From: an uncultured Bacteroides sp.
GTDB lineage: Bacteria; Bacteroidota; Bacteroidia; Bacteroidales; Bacteroidaceae
Length of the DNA: 18,112 nt
Reading direction: 5' to 3'
Assembly: GCA_900766195.1 (NCBI GenBank)
Contig: CAAFUN010000009.1
Span: 1-18,112, forward strand
Each line of letters starts with the position of its first letter. The stretch's first letter is position 1. The notes below the pieces were generated by a model. It ran no database searches. It was not told the origin of the DNA and worked only from the letters and a program-made list of their open reading frames with translations. Of this stretch, positions 1-6,509 are shown piece by piece. Both the position numbers and the translations under genes were made by a program.

Positions 1-48
1 CTATCAGAATGTCAACTTAAACACTCTCCGTCTCTTGGAAAGCGGGTG

Positions 49-80
49 CAAAAGTACAGGCTTTATACATACAATCCAAA
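49..80 (-). promoter_or_regulatory. Strong leftward -33/-7 promoter at the left edge
   Basis: On the minus strand TTTG (77-80) is followed after 20 bases by TACTTTTG (49-56), matching the Bacteroides consensus TTTG-N19-21-TAnnTTTG. The transcript would run off the left end, so its gene is not in the window. The bases after the -7 box read TTTGCACCCGC, identical to those after the tRNA promoter at 17843-17850, which suggests a stable RNA gene to the left. That last step is inference. Confidence 0.65.
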
Positions 81-528
81 TACTTCTTACTATTTTTTTT
101 TAAGAAAATGGTAGAGTAGCAGGTAAAGCTCTGATTAGTAAGCGAATTAAAGCTAATCTTTTTTTTGAAGGACATAATACTAAGGGAAAGACACACATTA
201 TTATATAGTAAAGGGAAAAAGAAGTATTATACGGGGATAGTTAAGCATTAGTTCGGCACTGAGAGTTGAAGAAATGAGGTGTTTCTTCGGTAGAAGTTAC
301 ATTAGAATTAAGTCGTACCTGATTCGAACCATATTCGTACCATATTCGAAGTTCATTCGAAGGCAGTTCGCCAATTATTGGGAACGCATAAGTGACTCCT
401 ACAACTTATAGCGACGAGCAAAGATCGAATATGGAAACAAGAAAGTAATAAGAAAAAAAAATTAGAAGAGAAAGGGAGAAAAGCATGAATAAATCAGAAT
501 CAAATTAATAAACTTACAAAATAAAAAT
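81..528. other. Long AT-rich intergenic leader without a convincing gene
   Basis: This stretch separates the leftward promoter from the TPR regulator promoter. It is very AT-rich apart from 240-425, which contains an 11-bp phased repeat (separate entry). A 45-codon frame runs 274-411 on the plus strand across that repeat; it starts with ATG and has no clear ribosome binding site, so I do not call it a gene. AGCATGAAT (482-490) and AACTTACAAAATA (511-523) near its right end recur upstream of the thioredoxin-like gene. Confidence 0.6.
311..376. repeat. Six-unit 11-bp phased repeat (TCG core)
   Basis: Six consecutive 11-base units start at 311, 322, 333, 344, 355 and 366, each with TCG at positions 3-5. 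Four of them begin exactly ATTCG. The second and third units differ at only one position (ATTCGAACCAT and ATTCGTACCAT). The period is close to one DNA helical turn, so the TCG steps lie on one face of the helix. The repeat is about 190 bases upstream of the TPR regulator start. Confidence 0.75.
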
Positions 529-536
529 TACCTTTG
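529..536 (+). promoter_or_regulatory. -7 box for the TPR regulator gene
   Basis: TACCTTTG fits TAnnTTTG and would start transcription near 541-543, giving a leader of about 20 bases before the ATG at 564. No TTTG is visible at the -33 position. AACTTACAAAATA (511-523) occupies that region instead, and the same 13-mer occurs upstream of the thioredoxin-like gene. Confidence 0.55.
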
Positions 537-563
537 TGAGCATGTTTTAATCAGACAACCAAA

Positions 564-2312
564 ATGAACAAGATTAGAACGGCATCTTTACTTGCCATTT
601 TATTCCTATCTTTCTGTTCCTGTGGGAACAAACCTTATCCAAATGCCATGAATAGGGCAGACTCTATTGTGAGCGAATATCCTGACAGTGCATTCATTAT
701 TCTACAAGAGATAGGTAAAGACATTTACACTTATCCGCAAGGCACCCGAATGTACTATTACCTACTATATACAAAAGCTAAAGACAAGGCTTACATCCCA
801 CATACCACAGACAAACTGATGCAGATTGTAGTACAATACTACGAACGCAAAAAAGACAGTAAGCATCTGCCGGAAGCCTATTACTACACCGGCTGTATCT
901 ATCGTGATTTGGGAGATGCTCCGCAAGCATTAGATTATTTCAAGAAATCTCTTGAAGCAAGCAAAGGCAGCACAGATCATAAGGTAGTCAGTCTGATATA
1001 TAGCCAGATTGGTACGCTCTATCTGTTTCAGGACGTTTATGACGCCGCCATGGAAGCATTCCGAAAGGCCTATAACTATAACCTCTTAGCCAAAGATAGT
1101 GTGCGCATAGTGTACAACCTTCGCGATATAGGAGACACTTTCACCGCTTTCAATCAGGCAGACAGTGCCTTGCATTATTATCAGGCGGCATACCTCCAAG
1201 CCAAGCATGTGAAGAATAAGAGTTTGATGGATGTAACCCAATACGGACTAGCCAGCCTATACATCCAGCTGCATCAATATGCCAAAGCCAAGGAAACTTT
1301 GCAATCCACTTCACCAAATCCGAAGAGAGGTTATCTTAGTAGCTTATATTCCATATCTGCTGATATGTACTATCAATTGGGGAATATGGATTCAACTTCT
1401 TATTATTATAATCGTCTGTTGAACTTGGGCACCATATACGCCAAACAGGCGGCTCATTGGGGATTGGCAGAGATTGCCCAGAAACAAGGCAATTGCAACA
1501 TAGCTATAGACCAGCTTCGCCAATACAATGCATATACAGATTCCATACGAAAGATAACCGAAACAGAAAGCATCCGCAAGATGCACGCCCTCTATAATTA
1601 CCAGCTACGCGAACAGGACAACAGCCGGCTGAAAACTGAAAACACCCATCAAAAGCTATGGATAGCCTACAGTTTAGCCGCCATTCTGATTCTTGTAGCC
1701 GCAACAATCATCTATGTACTGTATAATAAATACCGACAACAGCAGTTGAAGGAAACTCTCGATAAGCTAAAGAGAGTGAAAGAGAATCAATATCGGTTGA
1801 GCAATCAGTATATAGCCGATAATAAAAGACTGATTGCCGAACTGAAGCAAAAGCTGCAAGTCACTAATGCAGAAAAAGACAAAGTACTACGCGAGCTGTT
1901 GGAGCTTCAAAAAGAGCAAGCAGAGCAGGAAAACGTCAACATCTCCCTCCAGCTCAGAGAAAAAGAATTGTTGGAATATGAGCTGAAGCAATCGGACATT
2001 TACCTGTTATTCCACAATGCCACCATCGACTCCTCCATTAAAATAACAGAAAGCGACTGGCAGGCATTGCAAGAAGCATTGAACGACACTTACGCAGATT
2101 TCACCAAACGTCTCAAAGCATTGCATTCCATTAATATAATAGAAGAACATGTTTGTCTACTTATCAAAATAGGCTTCACTCCAAGCGGAATCACTCATCT
2201 AGTGCCACTATCCAAGCAAGGCATAAGTTCTATACGCAAACGACTATACTGCAAAATACATGGCGAATCCGGTAAGCCTGAGGATTTTGACAAATTCATC
2301 CGAAGTTTCTAA
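564..2312 (+). CDS. Membrane-anchored TPR protein with C-terminal HTH-like region (putative regulator)
   Basis: The protein has 582 residues. The N-terminus is a signal sequence with a lipobox-like FCSC, so C20 could be a lipidated cysteine. Residues about 30-330 are helical repeats of TPR type, for example the segment AYYYTGCIYRDLGDAPQALD. A single membrane helix lies at about 366-388, followed by a charged coiled coil (about 390-475). The C-terminus (about 522-570) resembles a LuxR-like helix-turn-helix, with KQGISSIRKRLYCKI as the likely recognition region. This architecture (outside sensor, one membrane helix, inside coiled coil and DNA-binding-like tail) is common in Bacteroides, usually annotated as a TPR protein or TPR transcriptional regulator; few have been tested. 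The start is ATG 564, just after a -7 box. Its targets are unknown. Promoter similarities make the thioredoxin-like gene at 6510 a candidate (inference). Confidence 0.85.
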   Translation: MNKIRTASLLAILFLSFCSCGNKPYPNAMNRADSIVSEYPDSAFIILQEIGKDIYTYPQGTRMYYYLLYTKAKDKAYIPHTTDKLMQIVVQYYERKKDSKHLPEAYYYTGCIYRDLGDAPQALDYFKKSLEASKGSTDHKVVSLIYSQIGTLYLFQDVYDAAMEAFRKAYNYNLLAKDSVRIVYNLRDIGDTFTAFNQADSALHYYQAAYLQAKHVKNKSLMDVTQYGLASLYIQLHQYAKAKETLQSTSPNPKRGYLSSLYSISADMYYQLGNMDSTSYYYNRLLNLGTIYAKQAAHWGLAEIAQKQGNCNIAIDQLRQYNAYTDSIRKITETESIRKMHALYNYQLREQDNSRLKTENTHQKLWIAYSLAAILILVAATIIYVLYNKYRQQQLKETLDKLKRVKENQYRLSNQYIADNKRLIAELKQKLQVTNAEKDKVLRELLELQKEQAEQENVNISLQLREKELLEYELKQSDIYLLFHNATIDSSIKITESDWQALQEALNDTYADFTKRLKALHSINIIEEHVCLLIKIGFTPSGITHLVPLSKQGISSIRKRLYCKIHGESGKPEDFDKFIRSF

Positions 2313-2334
2313 CAAAAACATTTCAGAGAACTAT

Positions 2335-2384
2335 GCGTACTCCTCTTTAACAGTACACAACACCCAAAGGCATTAATTAGCAAC
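2335..2384 (+). repeat. 50-bp direct repeat, copy A
   Basis: This 50-base segment lies 22 bases after the stop of the TPR gene. It aligns without gaps to 4310-4359 at 40 of 50 positions. Both copies begin GCGTACT and end AATTAGCAAC. The two copies bracket the trehalase gene. Confidence 0.8.
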
Positions 2385-2434
2385 TGAATGCAATCTCTTG
2401 TTACTCAGAATCAGAAACGTATTTTTACTTATTA

Positions 2435-3979
2435 TCACTTGTACATTTCCATCAAAGCCTGTAAGACTCCGTTAGTCCATCCAAAACCATCTTGAGCCGG
2501 ATATTCTCCGCCTCCGGCTGTCAGATTCATATCTTCCACATTATATTTCTCCATGAGTTTGCCTGTCGATTTATAAACTCTTTTGTTTAAGCCGATCCAT
2601 CTTCGGGCAATGTCTTCAGCCAGCTGATCTTCTTTATAATTACGCAGCCCGATTATGGTTATCCATTGAAGAGGAGCCCACCCATTTGGAGCATCCCATT
2701 GCTGTCCGGAGCGTTTAAGAGACGTTACCAATCCGCCTACCCGCAAGAATTCATTTGCAACTATTTGAGCTGCTTTACCTATATATATATTGGGTGCAAC
2801 CTTAAAAAAGAACGGACTCATTCCTGCAATAGTCTTTTCCGCTGATCTCTTTTTTTCTGAGACTATATAATCATAATACCAGCCGTCATCAGGATTATAA
2901 AGATATTTATTAACAGCTATAAGTCTGTTTTGAGCAAATGTAGCAAGCTCTTTTGCTTTCTGTAATTCTCCCGATAAGCTATAACTTTTCACCAGCGTAG
3001 CCTCCAAATGATAGAGCAAACAATTTAAATCGACGGGCAATATATCAGTGGTTCTTATCGTTTCTAATTTCCGGCAGTCTACCAGCCACCTGCTGCTAAA
3101 GTCCCACCCACTTTCAGCACCAGAGCGCAAGTCTCTATATATTTGTGGCGGATTTTTTAATCCTATCACAAGAGTTGAATCTTCATAGAATGATTCCTGC
3201 CGTGGCCTGTCCTGCTGATCCCAATATCGGTTCAAGATACTGCCATCATTAAGTCTTACAACATGAGATGTTTTAGCACTACGATCCATCCAATAATTAT
3301 ATTCAATCTCCAAAGCAGTCTGATATTCAGTGTATATACTATCCCCCTTTAATGAGGCCAATAATTCTACCATCAACGAAAAGAAAGGAGGTTGTGAACG
3401 GCTTAAATAATAGCTACGATTTCCATTAGGAATATGTCCATACTGTTTTAGCATATACGCAAAATTACGAACCATGCTCTCTACCAAATCATACTTTTTA
3501 CTTTCACACAAGCCTAGCATTGTAAAATAAGAGTCCCAATAATATACTTCGCGGAATCTACCTCCCGGCACAATATATGGATCCGGAAGAGGCAAAAGAG
3601 AACTACCCTTGACATTTTTATCCGGTTGTCTTTCTAGTACTTTCCAAAGATTGTTTATATGATCAATAATATTCTCTTCATTTTTCGGATTATCAGCCGA
3701 AAAACTTTCAGCCGGAATATTAAAATTCTTGGTAACGAAATCTTTAAGGGAGAAACCGCGTTTGCTTTTCATCTTTTGATAATCCAATAAGATAGCGTTA
3801 CTATCCCTATAAGGTATAGCATCTACAAAAGTTTTATTGTCGTGAAATATCTTTTGCATTTGTACCTCAACAAACAGATCTTTAAAGGTTTTATCATATG
3901 TATCTGAACGCTCTTGAACAGTCATACGGTAATTATTTATTGATAGAATAAAGATTAGTAATATTTGTATCCGATTCAT
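2435..3979 (-). CDS. treA: Trehalase, glycoside hydrolase family 37
   Basis: The enzyme hydrolyses alpha,alpha-trehalose to two glucose molecules. Of 514 residues, 138-151 match trehalase signature 1 (PGGRFREVYYWDSY), and 427-436 match signature 2 (QWDAPNGWAP). By comparison with E. coli Tre37A, D293 in the SGWDFSSRW segment is the likely catalytic acid and E477 in MEKYN the likely base. The glycine-rich GGGEYPAQDGFGWTNGV segment is present (489-505). Length is normal for the family and no key residue is missing. The N-terminus has a short hydrophobic run (residues 5-14), so periplasmic export is likely but the signal peptide is weak. The gene points leftward, converges on the TPR gene and sits alone between two 50-bp direct repeats, with no transporter or other trehalose gene nearby. 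Family assignment is firm; the export call is inference. Confidence 0.93.
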   Translation of the reverse strand: MNRIQILLIFILSINNYRMTVQERSDTYDKTFKDLFVEVQMQKIFHDNKTFVDAIPYRDSNAILLDYQKMKSKRGFSLKDFVTKNFNIPAESFSADNPKNEENIIDHINNLWKVLERQPDKNVKGSSLLPLPDPYIVPGGRFREVYYWDSYFTMLGLCESKKYDLVESMVRNFAYMLKQYGHIPNGNRSYYLSRSQPPFFSLMVELLASLKGDSIYTEYQTALEIEYNYWMDRSAKTSHVVRLNDGSILNRYWDQQDRPRQESFYEDSTLVIGLKNPPQIYRDLRSGAESGWDFSSRWLVDCRKLETIRTTDILPVDLNCLLYHLEATLVKSYSLSGELQKAKELATFAQNRLIAVNKYLYNPDDGWYYDYIVSEKKRSAEKTIAGMSPFFFKVAPNIYIGKAAQIVANEFLRVGGLVTSLKRSGQQWDAPNGWAPLQWITIIGLRNYKEDQLAEDIARRWIGLNKRVYKSTGKLMEKYNVEDMNLTAGGGEYPAQDGFGWTNGVLQALMEMYK

Positions 3980-4309
3980 GGCTCTATGTTTTTAATAAAA
4001 AGAGAACCTACACCCATTCAAATAAGGCCCTTTTATGATTATGAAAAATACTCTAATTGCTTTTAATCTGAGTTCGGGTCAAGATAAAGATCGTAAATCA
4101 GGTAAATACGATGAACAAAGTTATTGAAAATTTCGGTATAATAACTGCTTTTCATAAAGAATATTTCTCTTAGTTTAAAAACGATCAATTCTCAAGCAAA
4201 GGATGTATCCAGCGTAATTATCTTTCAACGTCATATTCTACTAGGAAATTCAATAGGCTACGAGTTGTAACACAATACACCCCAAGCAGAACAAAAGTGC
4301 GTACTAACT
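3980..4309. other. Non-coding region upstream of trehalase
   Basis: No convincing gene is visible in this AT-rich stretch. It holds a candidate trehalase promoter (next entry). A 30-codon plus-strand frame at 4035-4127 has no ribosome binding site or recognisable sequence and is not called. GCGTACT occurs at 4299 and again at 4310, 11 bases apart, at the entry to repeat copy B. Confidence 0.5.
4116..4146 (-). promoter_or_regulatory. Candidate trehalase promoter with overlapping inverted repeat
   Basis: On the minus strand TAACTTTG (4116-4123) fits the -7 consensus and points at the trehalase start about 135 bases away. No -33 TTTG is visible. AGTTATT (4119-4125) and AATAACT (4140-4146) form a perfect 7-bp inverted repeat overlapping the box, a possible operator. 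The long leader makes this only moderately likely. Confidence 0.35.
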
Positions 4310-4359
4310 GCGTACTGATGTATCACAGCATACAACACTCAAAAGCATAAATTAGCAAC
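4310..4359 (+). repeat. 50-bp direct repeat, copy B
   Basis: This is the partner of copy A at 2335-2384, 80% identical without gaps and in the same orientation. It lies 41 bases before the methyltransferase start. Its 3' part (AGCATAAATTA) resembles AGCATGAATTA (6441-6451) upstream of the thioredoxin-like gene. No standard -7 box is visible between it and the methyltransferase, so promoter function is unproven. Confidence 0.8.
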
Positions 4360-4380
4360 AAGAAACAACAATATAACGAT

Positions 4381-4439
4381 AAAAACAAACCACATTAATC
4401 ATGCAAGAAAGACATTCAGACAGGCTTCGTTATTTTAAC
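4381..4439 (+). repeat. Leader/5'-gene segment shared with 5378-5435, copy 1
   Basis: The last 20 bases before the methyltransferase ATG and its first 13 codons resemble the equivalent segment of the acyltransferase gene. Within the 13 codons 30 of 39 bases match, and the leaders share AAAAACA and CACATT. The encoded peptides are MQERHSDRLRYFN and MQKKHSNKLRQFN. The similarity stops abruptly after codon 13. Confidence 0.75.
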
Positions 4440-5207
4440 GAGTTAGCCAATTCGGCACGAGACTACTACATTGACTATTTAAATAACTTTACTCAATTGA
4501 CACCCGAAACTAGAATTCTAGAAGTGGGATGCGGAGAAGGAGGCAACTTACTGCCCTTTGCGGAATTAGGTTGTAAAGTGACAGGAGTAGACCGCTCACC
4601 TACAAGGATATGGCAGGCCAAAGAGTTTTTCAGCCAAGCGGGACAAGTGAGTAACTTCATTACCTCAGATTTTTTCAATTTAGACACAACTGCCCATAAG
4701 CATTGCTATGACGTGATCCTAATACACGACGTAATAGAGCATATTGAAGAGAAAGAGACATTTGTAAAGCATTTAAAGTTTTTCCTAGCCGATGATGGAA
4801 TTATATTTTGGGGATTCCCTGCATGGCAAATGCCATTTGGTGGCCATCAGCAGATATGCCATCATAAGATTTGCTCTAAACTGCCGTTCATTCATTTGTT
4901 ACCCAACATTTTGTACCAAGCATTATTAAAATCGTTTGGAGAAAGCAAGGGATGCATTGATGAATTAATGGAAATAAAAAGATGTGGCGTCACAACAGAA
5001 AAATTTGAAAAGCTAATGAATAGAAACGGTTATAAAGTCAAGAATAAAACGCTATGGCTCATTAATCCTCATTATAAACAAAAATTCAAATTAAAACCCC
5101 GAAAATTAGGTAAACTCATCTCACGCATGAAATATCTCCGAAACTACTTCTGCACATCATGCTTTTATATTACACAAATTGCAAATGAAATAAGGGCAAC
5201 TTCCTAG
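4401..5207 (+). CDS. Class I SAM-dependent methyltransferase
   Basis: The 268-residue protein has a Rossmann-type methyltransferase domain. Motif I is EVGCGEGG (41-48), the acidic residue that would contact the SAM ribose is D64 in TGVDRS, and YDVILIHDVIEH (103-114) is the motif IV region. After about residue 140 the sequence (WQMPFGGHQQICHHK, then a basic tail) is not typical of a substrate class I can name. There is no signal peptide or membrane helix, so it is cytosolic. The start at 4401 is supported by the N-terminus MQERHSDRLRYFN, which fits related Bacteroides methyltransferases as I remember them. I see no standard -7 box upstream. The next gene encodes an acyltransferase, so both may modify the same glycan or lipid, but the substrate cannot be read from sequence. 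Confidence 0.88.
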   Translation: MQERHSDRLRYFNELANSARDYYIDYLNNFTQLTPETRILEVGCGEGGNLLPFAELGCKVTGVDRSPTRIWQAKEFFSQAGQVSNFITSDFFNLDTTAHKHCYDVILIHDVIEHIEEKETFVKHLKFFLADDGIIFWGFPAWQMPFGGHQQICHHKICSKLPFIHLLPNILYQALLKSFGESKGCIDELMEIKRCGVTTEKFEKLMNRNGYKVKNKTLWLINPHYKQKFKLKPRKLGKLISRMKYLRNYFCTSCFYITQIANEIRATS

Positions 5208-5223
5208 AGCTATCTTAAGCTCT
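5206..5223 (+). repeat. Small hairpin at the methyltransferase stop
   Basis: AGAGCT (5206-5211) and AGCTCT (5218-5223) are perfect 6-bp arms around a 6-base loop, starting inside the TAG stop. No T-run follows, so it is at best a weak terminator or attenuating hairpin. Confidence 0.3.
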
Positions 5224-5283
5224 CTACAGAATAATCCTTAAATTATTTCACAATTCTCTATTTAATAATTATGGCAAAAACAG

Positions 5284-5314
5284 TCTGCATAAACAGAATA
5301 ATTCGATAACTTTG
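5284..5314 (+). promoter_or_regulatory. Candidate promoter for the acyltransferase gene
   Basis: TAACTTTG (5307-5314) matches the -7 consensus. TCTG (5284-5287), one mismatch from TTTG, lies 19 bases upstream. The transcript would have a leader of about 75 bases. ATTCG (5301-5305) sits immediately before the -7 box, as it does at the thioredoxin-like gene promoter. The gene therefore probably has its own transcript rather than depending on the methyltransferase. Confidence 0.5.
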
Positions 5315-5377
5315 TCTATAACAATCTCAAACCATCATTATAGTACCTTACTGATTTATAGCAATATAGAAACAGAG

Positions 5378-5435
5378 AAAAACACACATTTCAATTATGC
5401 AAAAAAAACATTCAAACAAACTTCGCCAATTCAAC
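5378..5435 (+). repeat. Leader/5'-gene segment shared with 4381-4439, copy 2
   Basis: This is the acyltransferase-side copy of the segment described at 4381. It spans the last bases before the ATG at 5397 plus 13 codons. After codon 13 the sequence diverges into a polar linker that leads to the first membrane helix of the acyltransferase. Confidence 0.75.
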
Positions 5436-6431
5436 CAACAGATAAGCGCAAAGCAAAGTCAAAATATTGACAGAACTAACGGTTCTACTTTAATTAGATC
5501 GACAAGAACTACCGAATTGGATTTTCTGAAATGCATATTCATCATACTTATGGTCATGTTTCATCTATCATCCTTTGGTGATAAGCACACATTAATAAAG
5601 CAATTTGTTTACACCTTCCACATGCCGGCATTTTTAATATTATCCGGTTATCTGACAAATATCAATAAAGGAGCAAAACCTTTTTTTCATGGGGTGTTGT
5701 GGATATTCATACCCTATACTTTTATGGAAATCGGCTATACTTTAATGGCAGCTTTACTTCCTATAAGGGAGCATATTGACGGATTGAACATTTTCACTCT
5801 ATTAGATAATGTATTAAGAAATCCAATCGGCCCGTATTGGTATCTGCATACTTTAATAATATGCCAGGTAAGCTACTATGTCATATTCCGACTTAAAAAG
5901 ATAAACACCTTTTCTAAATTCATCTTGCTGGGAGTATTTTTATATTTACTATCACGACATGGCATTGAGATGATCGTTTTTGCCAATGCTTTATACTTTT
6001 TAATTGGGGCAGTGATTCGTCAAAGCAACATATCTTTTTTGACCATCTTCCAAGCATCTTTGTGGGCAATAGTCCCATTAGTTATTTTGAGTTCAGACCC
6101 ACAAAATCTAAATCGTAGCACTCTAAGCGGAGTTGCCATCACCTACTTTATTATAAGTTTGCTACTCGCTCTCTACCACTATATACCAAAACAAATAAGG
6201 AGTCTCATCCATTACGTGGGACGAAACACACTTGTCATTCTCCTCTTCTCTCCTGTTTTTACAATTCTAACCAAGCCACTCATACCACTATTTGCATTTG
6301 ATCCGCCTGGAATATGTTTTGCTTGCACAGCTACGGCATTTGCCGTTATAGGTTGCTTTATAATAGCATACGTCATGGATTATGCCAAGTTATCCCGATT
6401 CTTCTTCGGAGAGAAAAGAATTTTGAAATGA
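5397..6431 (+). CDS. Acyltransferase-3 family integral membrane protein
   Basis: The 344-residue protein belongs to the acyltransferase-3 family (PF01757-like), whose members transfer acetyl or other acyl groups to sugars, lipids or polymers from within the membrane. The family start is visible as TELDFLKCIFIILMVMFHLSS (39-59), with the conserved histidine H56. A second family motif is FHMPAFLILSG (74-84). About ten hydrophobic helices follow, with a basic C-terminus. The unusual part is residues 1-38: family members normally begin a few residues before the DFLK motif, but here a polar extension precedes it whose first 13 residues (MQKKHSNKLRQFN) copy the neighbouring methyltransferase. A translational start closer to the motif cannot be excluded, but no ATG occurs between the first codon and the core (the next methionine is M52). 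Acyl donor, acceptor and product are unknown. Confidence 0.88.
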   Translation: MQKKHSNKLRQFNQQISAKQSQNIDRTNGSTLIRSTRTTELDFLKCIFIILMVMFHLSSFGDKHTLIKQFVYTFHMPAFLILSGYLTNINKGAKPFFHGVLWIFIPYTFMEIGYTLMAALLPIREHIDGLNIFTLLDNVLRNPIGPYWYLHTLIICQVSYYVIFRLKKINTFSKFILLGVFLYLLSRHGIEMIVFANALYFLIGAVIRQSNISFLTIFQASLWAIVPLVILSSDPQNLNRSTLSGVAITYFIISLLLALYHYIPKQIRSLIHYVGRNTLVILLFSPVFTILTKPLIPLFAFDPPGICFACTATAFAVIGCFIIAYVMDYAKLSRFFFGEKRILK

Positions 6432-6469
6432 GAAGTATTTAGCATGAATTAACTTACAAAATATTAAAC

Positions 6470-6490
6470 AAATACGAATGATTCGTATTT
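6470..6490. promoter_or_regulatory. Perfect 10+1+10 palindrome over the -7 box (operator candidate)
   Basis: AAATACGAAT (6470-6479) and ATTCGTATTT (6481-6490) are exact inverted copies around the single central G6480. The right arm overlaps the first bases of the -7 box at 6486. The size, symmetry and position are what a dimeric DNA-binding protein would need. With a one-base loop and no T-tract of terminator type, a transcript hairpin role is unlikely. Confidence 0.6.
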
Positions 6491-6493
6491 TTG
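6486..6493 (+). promoter_or_regulatory. -7 box for the thioredoxin-like gene
   Basis: TATTTTTG fits TAnnTTTG. Transcription would begin close to the ATG at 6510, leaving a leader of roughly ten bases. No -33 TTTG is seen at the right distance; the left arm of the palindrome lies there. AGCATGAAT (6441-6449) and AACTTACAAAATA (6451-6463) farther upstream are shared with the TPR gene promoter. Confidence 0.5.
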
Positions 6494-6509
6494 AAGAAAA
6501 TAAAACTTT

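Noticed and set aside
274..411. 45-codon frame through the 11-bp repeat
   Set aside because: Not called as a gene because no clear ribosome binding site or family is visible; kept as part of the repeat finding.
4035..4127. 30-codon plus-strand frame upstream of the trehalase
   Set aside because: No ribosome binding site, no recognisable sequence, and a length expected by chance.
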